Assembly: GCF_001544695.2 (NCBI RefSeq)
Contig: NZ_FCOM02000005.1
Location: 1-64,000, forward strand
DNA: 64,000 bases
Source of the DNA: Caballeronia arvi
GTDB lineage: Bacteria; Pseudomonadota; Gammaproteobacteria; Burkholderiales; Burkholderiaceae
Direction of reading: 5' to 3'
Shown here piece after piece: positions 1 through 7,131 of the stretch; position 1 is the first letter of the stretch; the number at the start of each line of letters is the position of its first letter. The notes below the pieces were generated by a model. It did no database searches and had not been told where the DNA came from. It was given only the letters and a program-made list of their open reading frames with translations. The position numbers and the translations under genes were made by a program.

Positions 1-526
1 TCCCCAGCCTAAGCACTTCACACCGGCCGCGGCACAGGCGATTGGCTGAATGGAACCCGGAGTAGCGAGTGCCCCCACAAAACTCGCGGGGCTTGGATCG
101 CGCACGGTCTGACACATCGCGCCGCACTACTGACTGGTTCAGCACCAAATAGCTCCAGCCCGCTTCGCGGCCGACCGGTTCACCGGGTTGGCACGCGCAT
201 TTTCGGCTACATGTCTATCTCAACGTTGGTTTCCCTTGCATGCCCGGCGGCAGCGCGTAGCGCTGTGCCGGCGCTATTTCGTGCTGAACCAGCACGCTTG
301 GAGCTATCGGGCGGCAGACCGTGCGCGGTCCAAGCCGCGCGAGTTTTGTGAGGGCACTCGCTACTCTGGGTTCCATTCAGCCAATCGCCTGTGCCGCGGC
401 CGGTGTGAAGTGCTTAGGCTGGGGAGAGCTGCTTTCTTTGGTGACTTTCTTTGCAGCAGCAAAGAAAGTTACCCCCGCCCCGGGGAGGGGCAGTGCTAAT
501 AAACCACCACGAAAACAAGTTTCATC
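1..526. repeat. Palindromic intergenic repeat, copy 1 (5' truncated by window edge)
   Basis: This is the partial first copy of a ~635-bp element that recurs at 5209-5844 and 9308-9938. The left arm (about 1-117) is an imperfect reverse complement of the right arm (about 319-526). The core between them is about 200 bp. The right arm carries the hairpin ACTTTCTTTGC/GCAAAGAAAGT near 446-471, then a C/G-rich block and the terminal GCTAATAAACC. Open reading frames across it are shared by all copies in both orientations, as expected for a repeat rather than genes. It lies upstream of the fliL promoter. Confidence 0.9.
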
Positions 527-563
527 AAAAAAAACGCCAACCCCTCGCAGGGGCAAAAAGCCC

Positions 564-625
564 AAATAACCCCAAATCCCCCCTCTGTTCGACCCATCGC
601 TTTACACCCCGATAGCGAACAATTC
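564..625 (+). promoter_or_regulatory. Putative class II flagellar promoter of fliL (FlhDC-type box plus -10)
   Basis: AAATAACC at 564 and CTCTGTTCGAC at 583-593 resemble the two halves of the box between flgB and flgA (GAATAACC and CTCTATTCGAC). About 26 bases later comes a -10 region, AACAATTC, aligning with AGAATTC at flgA and fliP. FlhDC recognition is inferred from the inverted ATA/TAT half-sites known for that regulator. Confidence 0.5.
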
Positions 626-641
626 ACCCTATCGAAAGAGG
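610..641 (+). promoter_or_regulatory. fliL leader hairpin preceding the ribosome binding site
   Basis: CGATAG (610-615) and CTATCG (629-634) can pair across a 13-base loop. The ribosome binding site AAAGAGG follows directly. A near copy, with a 7-bp stem, lies before the fliP leader ORF at 3205-3236. It may act as an RNA hairpin, or simply be the conserved promoter start region. Confidence 0.45.
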
Positions 642-648
642 CAAGCAA

Positions 649-1137
649 ATGGCTACCACGACTGCAAACCAGCAACCCATCGTTCCCGCAAAGAGCGGCA
701 AGCTCAAAAAGATCCTGATCATCGCCGTCGGCGCGATGGTGCTTCTCGGCGCGGGAGCCGGAGGCGCCTACTTCTTCCTCGGCAAGAATCACGGCCCGGC
801 CAAGCCCGCTCCTGAACCGCCGCCCTTGTTCTTCCCGCTCGAATCGCTCACGGTGAATCTCCAGTCCGACGACGGCTCCATGCACTATCTCCGCGCCGGC
901 CTCACGCTCAAGCTGCACGACGAAAAGGTCCAGTTGCTCGTCACCGAGCACATGCCCGAAGTCCGCAGCCGCGTGCTGCTCCTGCTCTCGGGCAAGCGCC
1001 CCGACGATCTCGCATCCGTCGACGGCAAAAAGCAGCTCGCGAACGAACTGCGCGCAGCAGTCGAGACGGCGGCGAGCTCGGCCGAAAAGCCGGTGCGCGT
1101 CGAAGAAGTGCTGTTCACCGAATTCGTCGTTCAGTAA
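649..1137 (+). CDS. fliL: Flagellar basal body-associated protein FliL
   Basis: FliL is a single-pass inner-membrane protein that surrounds the stators at the flagellar motor and supports torque and swarming. The 162-residue product has a short lysine-rich cytoplasmic start, one membrane segment at about residues 22-44, a proline-rich linker and the periplasmic FliL domain. It ends in the typical EVLFTEFVVQ. The ATG follows AAAGAGGC at a good distance. It is the first gene of fliLMNO, and fliM begins 25 bases after its stop. Length and position match the family. Confidence 0.95.
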   Translation: MATTTANQQPIVPAKSGKLKKILIIAVGAMVLLGAGAGGAYFFLGKNHGPAKPAPEPPPLFFPLESLTVNLQSDDGSMHYLRAGLTLKLHDEKVQLLVTEHMPEVRSRVLLLLSGKRPDDLASVDGKKQLANELRAAVETAASSAEKPVRVEEVLFTEFVVQ

Positions 1138-1162
1138 CGCCGGATCAGCGAGTAAAAGAGCC

Positions 1163-2161
1163 ATGGGCCACGAAGAGTTCATGTCGCAGGAGGAGGTCGA
1201 TGCCCTCCTCAAGGGCGTCACCGGCGAAATCGATCAGGAAGCTGACGAGAAAAAACCCGCCGGCGTACGTCCGTACAACATCGCGACGCAGGAACGCATC
1301 GTCCGCGGCCGGATGCCCGGCCTCGAAATCATCAACGACCGCTTCGCGCGCCTCATGCGCGTGGGCATCTTCAACTTCATGCGGCGCTCGGCGGAAATTT
1401 CCGTCGGCCCGGTGAAGGTGCAGAAGTACAGCGAATTCACGCGCAATCTGCCGATCCCGACCAATCTCAACCTGGTCCATGTGAAGCCGTTGCGCGGCAC
1501 GTCGCTGTTCGTGTTCGACCCGAACCTCGTGTTCTTCGTGGTCGACAACCTGTTCGGCGGCGACGGGCGCTTTCACACGCGCGTCGAAGGCCGCGAGTTC
1601 ACGCAGACCGAGCAGCGCATCATCAGCAAGCTGCTGAATCTCGTGTTCGAGCACTACGCGACGTCGTGGCGCAGCGTGAAACCGCTGCAGTTCGAATACA
1701 TGCGCTCGGAAATGCACACGCAGTTCGCGAACGTCGCGACGCCGAACGAGATCGTCATCGTGACGCAGTTCACGATCGAATTCGGCTCGACGGGCGGCAC
1801 GCTGCACATCTGCATGCCGTACTCGATGATCGAGCCGATCCGCGACGTGCTCTCCTCGCCGATCCAGGGCGAAGCGCTCGAAGTGGACCGCCGCTGGGTG
1901 CGCGTGCTGTCGCAGCAGGTGCAGTCGGCGGAAGTCGAACTGACGGTGGATCTCGCCGAGATCCGCTCGTCGTTCGCACAGATTCTCAACATGCGCGCGG
2001 GCGACGTGTTGCCGATCGACGTACCGGAACAGGTCGTCGCGAAAGTGGATGGCGTGCCGGTCATGGAATGCGGCTACGGAATGTTCAATGGTCAATACGC
2101 GCTGCGCGTCCAGAAGATGATCAGCGCGAGCGACACGATGAAGGAAGGTGGATATGAGTGA
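1163..2161 (+). CDS. fliM: Flagellar motor switch protein FliM
   Basis: FliM forms the middle of the cytoplasmic C-ring. Its N-terminal peptide binds phosphorylated CheY to switch rotation. The product has 332 residues. The N-terminal CheY-docking motif is visible as MSQEEVDALL at residues 7-16. The CheC-like middle domain follows (about 45-240), then a C-terminal SpoA domain that packs with FliN. The ATG at 1163 gives six residues before the motif; the Met at residue 7 is an alternative start. The end overlaps the start of fliN, which suggests coupled translation. Confidence 0.96.
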   Translation: MGHEEFMSQEEVDALLKGVTGEIDQEADEKKPAGVRPYNIATQERIVRGRMPGLEIINDRFARLMRVGIFNFMRRSAEISVGPVKVQKYSEFTRNLPIPTNLNLVHVKPLRGTSLFVFDPNLVFFVVDNLFGGDGRFHTRVEGREFTQTEQRIISKLLNLVFEHYATSWRSVKPLQFEYMRSEMHTQFANVATPNEIVIVTQFTIEFGSTGGTLHICMPYSMIEPIRDVLSSPIQGEALEVDRRWVRVLSQQVQSAEVELTVDLAEIRSSFAQILNMRAGDVLPIDVPEQVVAKVDGVPVMECGYGMFNGQYALRVQKMISASDTMKEGGYE

Positions 2162-2585
2162 CCTGATGCAGAACGACGCGCCCGGCGCGCCGGAAAAAGA
2201 CGAAGAGCTTCTCCTCGACGACTGGGCGAGCGCGCTCGCGGAGCAGAACGGCAACGACGCGCCCGTCGCGGCGAGCGCGGGCGTGTTCCAGCCGTTGTCG
2301 AAGGCCGCGGCGCCGTCGACGCGCAACGACATCGACATGATTCTCGACATCCCCGTGCAGATGACGGTGGAACTGGGACGCACGAAGATCGCGATTCGCA
2401 ACCTGCTGCAACTCGCGCAGGGCTCGGTCGTGGAACTCGACGGCCTCGCCGGCGAACCGATGGACGTGCTCGTGAACGGCTGTCTCATCGCGCAGGGCGA
2501 AGTCGTCGTCGTCAACGACAAGTTCGGTATTCGCCTGACCGACATCATCACGCCGTCCGAACGTATCCGGAAGTTGAATCGATGA
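2154..2585 (+). CDS. fliN: Flagellar motor switch protein FliN
   Basis: FliN is the lower C-ring subunit and pairs with FliM. The chosen ATG gives 143 residues and follows GGAAGG by six bases. A GTG six bases upstream (2148) is open but less likely. Residues from about 58 to the end form the SpoA domain, running from DIDMILDIPVQMTVELGRT to the C-terminus. The acidic, variable N-terminus is usual for beta-proteobacterial FliN. The gene overlaps the fliM stop by 8 bases, and its own stop overlaps the fliO start by 4. Confidence 0.95.
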   Translation: MSDLMQNDAPGAPEKDEELLLDDWASALAEQNGNDAPVAASAGVFQPLSKAAAPSTRNDIDMILDIPVQMTVELGRTKIAIRNLLQLAQGSVVELDGLAGEPMDVLVNGCLIAQGEVVVVNDKFGIRLTDIITPSERIRKLNR

Positions 2586-3076
2586 AACGCTTTGCCGCCG
2601 CGCTCTTCGCCTGCGCGCCTCTTCTCGCACACGCGGCCGACATGAACGCCGTGAATCACGCCGCGCAGATCGCGTCGGGCGTCGGCGCGGGCAGCGCGGT
2701 GCCGTCGCTCGGTTTCGGCGCCGTGTTGCAGACGCTCATCGGGCTCGTCGTCGTGATCGGCTTCGTGTTCGGTTGTGCGTGGCTCGCGCGCACGTTCGGC
2801 TTTCAGGGCGGTAAGCGCTCGGGGCTCGTGAAGGTAGTCGGCGGCGCATCGCTCGGCAACAAGGAGCGCGTTGCGGTCATCGAAGTGGGCGATACGTGGC
2901 TCGTGCTCGGCGCCGGTCCCGGCAACGTGCGTCTGCTGCATACGATGCCCGCGGGCTCGGCGGAAGTGGAAGGCGTCAGCGTTCCGGCATCGTCGTCGTC
3001 CGGCAGCTTCGGCGCGAGATTCCGCGATGCCCTCGCGGGCGAAGCGAACAAGCGGCTGCAGAAGTTCGTCAAGTAA
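2582..3076 (+). CDS. fliO: Flagellar biosynthesis protein FliO
   Basis: FliO is a membrane protein that helps assemble the FliP ring of the flagellar export gate. The 164-residue product starts with a hydrophobic signal-like segment (to about ALLAHAAD, residue 20). A main membrane segment lies at about residues 42-66, followed by a cytoplasmic domain with KVVGGASLGNKERVAVIEVG, typical of FliO. Its ATGA overlap with fliN indicates coupling. A hairpin follows the stop, so fliO may end the first transcript unit. Confidence 0.92.
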   Translation: MKRFAAALFACAPLLAHAADMNAVNHAAQIASGVGAGSAVPSLGFGAVLQTLIGLVVVIGFVFGCAWLARTFGFQGGKRSGLVKVVGGASLGNKERVAVIEVGDTWLVLGAGPGNVRLLHTMPAGSAEVEGVSVPASSSSGSFGARFRDALAGEANKRLQKFVK

Positions 3077-3093
3077 GGCAGATTTGCCGATAC

Positions 3094-3125
3094 ATCGGGC
3101 GTGGTTCGCAAGGGCCACGCCCGAT
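3094..3125 (+). terminator. Hairpin after fliO (possible partial terminator)
   Basis: ATCGGGCGTGG and its exact complement CCACGCCCGAT flank a 10-base loop, giving an 11-bp GC-rich stem 17 bases after the fliO stop. The tail TTGCGTTT is only weakly T-rich, so termination may be partial or absent. Confidence 0.5.
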
Positions 3126-3169
3126 TTGCGTTTACAGCCGCCGCTTACCAATAGAACGAGTTGGCGCGG

Positions 3170-3236
3170 GTTTCCCCCTCTTTTCGCGCCATCGTCGAGG
3201 ATCGCGATAGCCGAGAATTCACGCTATCGAAAGAGG
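3170..3236 (+). promoter_or_regulatory. Putative second class II promoter and leader hairpin before fliP
   Basis: CCCTCTTTTCG (3176-3186) resembles the downstream half-site at fliL and flgA. It is followed at the same spacing by GAGAATTC (3213-3220). CGATAGC (3205-3211) pairs with GCTATCG (3223-3229) just before the AAAGAGG ribosome binding site. The sequence closely copies the fliL leader. The upstream half of the box is poor. Confidence 0.42.
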
Positions 3237-3245
3237 CAGGAAGTC

Positions 3246-3323
3246 ATGGTCATCACGTTCGTCGTTCATCACGGTCAGCGCATTCTCGATGCTCTCGCAA
3301 GCATCGTCGGCGGGAGCAAGTAA
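3246..3323 (+). CDS. 25-residue leader ORF translationally coupled to fliP
   Basis: A short reading frame begins with ATG after AAAGAGGCAGGAA and encodes 25 residues beginning [15 protein letters not shown]. Its TAA stop overlaps the fliP ATG as TAATG, which is the usual form of translational coupling. The ribosome binding site and upstream hairpin are near copies of those of fliL, so ribosomes may be loaded here and handed to fliP. No known family was recognised. It may be a leader peptide with no function of its own, or the remnant of a duplicated gene start. Confidence 0.5.
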   Translation: MVITFVVHHGQRILDALASIVGGSK

Positions 3324-4093
3324 TGCAGGTCAGTCGTCATATCGTGCGTGCAGTGAAGCTCGCGCTTCCGGTTCTCGTCGGCTCGATGCCGTATCTCGCG
3401 CTCGCGCAGAGCACGGCGGGCTTGCCGGCCTTCAACACGAGTCCCGGCCCGAACGGCGGCACGACGTACTCGCTCAGCGTGCAGACGATGCTGCTGCTGA
3501 CGATGCTCTCGTTCCTCCCCGCGATGGTCCTGATGATGACGAGCTTCACGCGCATCATCATCGTGCTGTCGCTGCTGCGCCAGGCGCTCGGCACGTCGAG
3601 CACGCCGCCGAATCAGGTGCTCGTCGGACTGGCGCTGTTTCTGTCGTTCTTCGTGATGTCGCCGGTGCTCGACCGTGCCTACAACGACGCATACAAGCCC
3701 TTTTCCGAAGGCCAGATCGCGATGGATCAGGCGATCACGCGCGGCGTCGGGCCGTTCAAGCAGTTCATGCTGAAGCAGACGCGCGAATCCGACCTCGCGC
3801 TCTTCGCGCGCATTTCGAAGGCCGCGCCGATGAACGGTCCCGAAGACGTGCCGCTTTCGCTGCTGGTGCCGTCGTTCATCACGAGCGAACTGAAGACGGG
3901 CTTTCAGATCGGCTTCACGATCTTCATTCCCTTTCTCATCATCGATATGGTGGTGGCGAGCGTGCTGATGTCGATGGGCATGATGATGGTGTCGCCGACG
4001 ACCATCGCGCTGCCGTTCAAGCTGATGCTGTTCGTGCTGGTCGATGGCTGGCAGTTGCTCATCGGCTCGCTGGCTCAAAGTTTCGTTTCCTGA
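3323..4093 (+). CDS. fliP: Flagellar type III export gate protein FliP
   Basis: FliP forms the five-subunit core of the FliPQR export gate in the inner membrane. The 256-residue product has a cleavable signal peptide (about residues 1-29, ending LALA-Q), as usual for FliP. It also carries the family signature [19 protein letters not shown] near residues 66-84 and four hydrophobic segments. An ATG further upstream in frame (3161) would add a non-hydrophobic extension and is rejected. The start overlaps the stop of a 25-codon leader ORF. fliQ follows 11 bases after the stop. Confidence 0.96.
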   Translation: MQVSRHIVRAVKLALPVLVGSMPYLALAQSTAGLPAFNTSPGPNGGTTYSLSVQTMLLLTMLSFLPAMVLMMTSFTRIIIVLSLLRQALGTSSTPPNQVLVGLALFLSFFVMSPVLDRAYNDAYKPFSEGQIAMDQAITRGVGPFKQFMLKQTRESDLALFARISKAAPMNGPEDVPLSLLVPSFITSELKTGFQIGFTIFIPFLIIDMVVASVLMSMGMMMVSPTTIALPFKLMLFVLVDGWQLLIGSLAQSFVS

Positions 4094-4104
4094 GGTTACC
4101 TGAG

Positions 4105-4374
4105 ATGACTCCCGAATCCGTCATGACGATGGCGCATCAGGCGATGTACGTCGCCCTGTTGCTCGCCGCGCCTTTGCTGCTGGTGGCGCTCGTCGTCGGT
4201 CTGGTCGTGAGCCTGTTTCAGGCTGCGACGCAGATCAACGAATCAACCTTGTCGTTTATCCCGAAGCTGATCGCGGTGGCTGTGACGCTCGTGATCGCCG
4301 GTCCGTGGATGTTGTCGACGCTGCTCGACTACATGCGCTCGGTCCTCACCATTTCGCCGGGTGTCAGCGGCTGA
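4105..4374 (+). CDS. fliQ: Flagellar export gate protein FliQ
   Basis: FliQ is a small two-helix membrane subunit that wraps the FliP/FliR core of the export gate. The product is 89 residues, the same length as the E. coli protein, with two membrane hairpins separated by the conserved QAATQINESTLSFIPK stretch near residues 41-56. It sits between fliP and fliR, and its TGA overlaps the fliR ATG by one base, so the three gate subunits are likely translated together. Confidence 0.96.
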   Translation: MTPESVMTMAHQAMYVALLLAAPLLLVALVVGLVVSLFQAATQINESTLSFIPKLIAVAVTLVIAGPWMLSTLLDYMRSVLTISPGVSG

Positions 4375-5168
4375 TGTTCTCGGTCACTTATGCGCAGCTG
4401 AACGGCTGGCTCACGGCGTTTCTGTGGCCTTTCGTGCGCATCCTCGCGCTGATTGCGACCGCGCCCGTGCTGAGCCACATGGCGATTCCGATGCGCGTGA
4501 AGATCGCGCTCGCCGCGTTCATAGCGTTGATCGTCGCGCCTACTTTGGGCGCGATGCCCCAGGTCACGGTGTTCTCGGCGGCGGGCGTTTGGATCATCGT
4601 CAATCAGCTTTTGATTGGCGCGGCGATTGGCATGGTGATGCAGATCGCATTCGCCGCCGTCGATGCGGCCGGTGAGTTCATCGGTCAGCAAATGGGCCTT
4701 GGTTTCGCGATGCTCTACGATCCGCGCGCGGGCGGGAATGCCGTGGTCGTTTCGCGGTATCTGAATACGCTTGCGATGCTCGCGTTTCTCGTCTTCGATG
4801 GACATTTGCAGCTCATGAGCGCGCTCGTGATGACATTTCAGAGCGTGCCGATCGAGGTGAATGTCGTGGGCGCGACTTCCCATGCGCAGGGGTGGCGGGT
4901 TTTGGTCGGCTACGGGGCCAGTGTGTTTTCTACTGGTTTGCTTCTGTCGTTGCCGATCGTGGCGGCGCTTCTCATTGCCAACCTCGCGCTCGGGATTTTG
5001 AATCGCGCGGCGCCGCAGATCGGGATTTTTCAGGTCGGGTTTCCGGTGACGATGCTCGTGGGGTTGCTGCTGTTGCAGCTTATGGTGCCCAACTTGATGC
5101 CGTTCTTTCAGCGGATTTTTGAGGTGGGGATCGGGCAAGTGGGCCGCGTTGCGGCGGGGATGTTTTAA
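4374..5168 (+). CDS. fliR: Flagellar export gate protein FliR
   Basis: FliR completes the FliPQR export gate with a single copy per gate. The ATG overlapping the fliQ stop gives 264 residues, the normal length, with about six hydrophobic segments and the conserved GEFIGQQMGLGFAMLYDP stretch near residues 99-116. A longer frame starting at 4305 runs inside fliQ and is rejected. It is the last gene of the fli operon; a T-rich tract and a palindromic repeat follow. Confidence 0.95.
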   Translation: MFSVTYAQLNGWLTAFLWPFVRILALIATAPVLSHMAIPMRVKIALAAFIALIVAPTLGAMPQVTVFSAAGVWIIVNQLLIGAAIGMVMQIAFAAVDAAGEFIGQQMGLGFAMLYDPRAGGNAVVVSRYLNTLAMLAFLVFDGHLQLMSALVMTFQSVPIEVNVVGATSHAQGWRVLVGYGASVFSTGLLLSLPIVAALLIANLALGILNRAAPQIGIFQVGFPVTMLVGLLLLQLMVPNLMPFFQRIFEVGIGQVGRVAAGMF

Positions 5169-5171
5169 GGT

Positions 5172-5201
5172 TTGTTTTTTTGCTTTTGCTTTTGCTTTTG
5201 A
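5172..5201 (+). repeat. Short TTTTGC-type tandem tract
   Basis: Just after fliR the sequence runs as T-rich units of about six bases (TTTTGC repeated, with small variation) up to the edge of palindromic repeat copy 2. A similar TTTTGG tract flanks copy 3. It may be a simple-sequence tract or aid transcription termination. Confidence 0.6.
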
Positions 5202-5208
5202 GTTCGCC

Positions 5209-5844
5209 GGATCCCGTATTCGTGTCGGTTTATTAGCATTGCCCCTCCCCGGGGCGGGGGTAACTTTCTTTGCTGCTGCAAAGAAAGTCACCAAAGAAAG
5301 CAGCTTTCCCCAGCCTAAGCACTTCACACCGGCCGCGGCACAGGCGATTGGCTGAATGGCCCCCAGAGTAGCGAGTGCCCCCACAAAACTCGCGGGGCTT
5401 GGATCGCGCACGGTCTGACACATCGCACCGCACTACTGACTGGTTCAGCACCAGTTAGCTCCAGCCTGCTTCGCGGCCGACGGGTCAATCGGGTTGCGTG
5501 CGCGCCTTTCCGCTACGCCTCTATCTCACTGCGTTTGTGGTTAGCTGGTTTCCCTGGCATGCCCGGCGGCAGCGCGTAGCGCTGTGCCGAAGCTATTTCG
5601 TGCTGAACCAGCGTCCTTTGGGTACTAGCTTGTCAGACCGTGCGCGATCCAAGCCCCGCGAGTTTTGTGGGGGCACTCGCTACTCCGGGGGCCATTCAGC
5701 CAATCGCCTGTGCCGGGGCCGGCATGAAGCACTTTGGATGGGAAAAGCTGCTTTCTTTGGTGACTTTCTTTGCAGCAGCAAAGAAAGTTACCCCCTCCCC
5801 GGGGAGGGGCATCGCTAATAAACCAACACGAATACAGGTTCCAC
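5209..5844. repeat. Palindromic intergenic repeat, copy 2 (complete)
   Basis: This is a complete 636-bp element between the convergent ends of fliR and flgL. The left arm (5209-5419) begins GGATCCCGTATTCGTGTCGG and is an imperfect inverse of the right arm (5632-5844). The ~212-bp core (5420-5631) has the same orientation as in copy 1. Each arm has an ACTTTCTTTGC hairpin next to a C/G-rich block. The core is itself partly symmetrical, with TGGTTCAGCAC and GTGCTGAACCA near its two ends. No transposase or likely protein is encoded. Confidence 0.92.
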
Positions 5845-5884
5845 CAAAAGAAACCCCACCCCCGCCGAAAGCCCCAGCGAAGGC

Positions 5885-7120
5885 TCAACTCCCGATGTAA
5901 TCAAACAACGACATCTTCTGAATCTGCGAAAACGCCATCTGCGCGGCCTGCAGCGAGTTCTGCGTCAACTCATACTGACTGATCGATGAAACGAGATCGA
6001 TGCTCGTCAGATTCGCGATGTCGCTCGCGGTCTGCGTCTGGCTCGTCTGCATCGCGGTCTGCGTCGACTGCACTTCCTGCTCGCGTCCGCCCACCACCGT
6101 CTGCGCCGACAGCACATTGTTGAACGTGTTGTCGATCTTGGTGCCGGCGGTCGTCAGCGCATTCGTGAGCTTCGCCTGCGCTTCCGGCGATCCCGTCGGC
6201 TGCTTCAGTGCGTTCACGATCGAGTCGAGCGCCGCGAAGATGTCGTTGTTATCCGTCGCCGCAGGCTGCACGGTGAAGCTGTCGCCATCGGCGGGCGCGC
6301 CTTCGATCGTCACCTTCTGGCCGCCCAGCGCAATGTCCGCCTTGTCCTTGTACGGGACATTCGTCGGCAGCGTGCTGTCCGCCGGGTTCGACGTGACCGA
6401 ATAACTCGTCGTGCCGTCCGTTTGCGAAATCGAGAACGTGACCGTGTACTTGCTCGTGTTGCCCTTGTCGGTCGTATCGGTCACGCTCACCGGGCTGATC
6501 GTACCCGTGCCCGTGTTCGCCGCGCCCGCGCGCGACACCGGATCGCTTTCGACCGGCGACACACTCTGGAAAATCGACACGCCCGTGTCGCCCACGGTCA
6601 TCGAGCGACCTTCGCTGATCTGCACCGAGCGCTGGCCGAAGTCGCCGGAATAAGTCGCGCCGACGCCCGACGCATTGTTCGAGAACGGCGCCGTGCCGCC
6701 CTTGAGACCCGAGAAGATGTAGTTGCCGCTGCTGTCCGTGGTATTCGCGAGGCCGAAAAGCTGATCGCGCAGACCCTGGATCGCGTCGGCGACCGCCGAG
6801 CGGTCCGAATCGGTGAGCGAGCCATCGCCCGCATGCGCGATTTGCGTCTGGACGCTCTGCAGCACATCGCTCACGCCGCTCAGCGTCGAGTCTTCCTGCT
6901 GCAAAGTCGAAAGCGCCGTCGTCTGGTTCGTGCTGTATTGCGCGAGCGCGCCGCTCTTCAACGTGAGCTGCACTGCCTGCGCCGCGCCGAGCGGATCGTC
7001 GGACGCGGTGAGAATCCGTTTGCCCGACGAGATCTGCTGATACATCGACGCAAGCGTGCTCTGCTGGTCGCTCATCGAAGCGACGTTCAAGTTGAAGTAT
7101 TGAGAACTGGAAATACGCAT
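5885..7120 (-). CDS. flgL: Flagellar hook-filament junction protein FlgL
   Basis: FlgL (HAP3) joins the hook to the flagellin filament and is exported through the flagellar type III system. The ATG at 7120 gives 411 residues, starting MRISSSQYFNLNVASMSDQQ. It has the flagellin-type N-terminal coiled coil (SSGKRILTASDDP near residues 30-42) and a C-terminal helix ending in MSLFDYIGS. A very long open frame on this strand extends to 9025, but its upstream part is out of frame with flgK and is a shadow. It lies 11 bases downstream of flgK and shares its transcript. Confidence 0.94.
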   Translation of the reverse strand: MRISSSQYFNLNVASMSDQQSTLASMYQQISSGKRILTASDDPLGAAQAVQLTLKSGALAQYSTNQTTALSTLQQEDSTLSGVSDVLQSVQTQIAHAGDGSLTDSDRSAVADAIQGLRDQLFGLANTTDSSGNYIFSGLKGGTAPFSNNASGVGATYSGDFGQRSVQISEGRSMTVGDTGVSIFQSVSPVESDPVSRAGAANTGTGTISPVSVTDTTDKGNTSKYTVTFSISQTDGTTSYSVTSNPADSTLPTNVPYKDKADIALGGQKVTIEGAPADGDSFTVQPAATDNNDIFAALDSIVNALKQPTGSPEAQAKLTNALTTAGTKIDNTFNNVLSAQTVVGGREQEVQSTQTAMQTSQTQTASDIANLTSIDLVSSISQYELTQNSLQAAQMAFSQIQKMSLFDYIGS

Positions 7121-7131
7121 CGCGTTTAACC

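Noticed and set aside
321..569. Open frames in palindromic repeats, e.g. 321-569, 5119-5355, 5640-5900 and 9128-9454
   Set aside because: The same peptide (AAAKKVTPAPGRG-like) appears from both arms and all copies, following the DNA repeat. No ribosome sites or family support.
1145..3151. 668-residue minus-strand frame across fliM-fliO, and similar long antisense frames at 22288-24255, 41625-43904 and 49526-51925
   Set aside because: Arg/Ala/Asp-rich shadows of GC-rich genes on the other strand; the real genes are certain.
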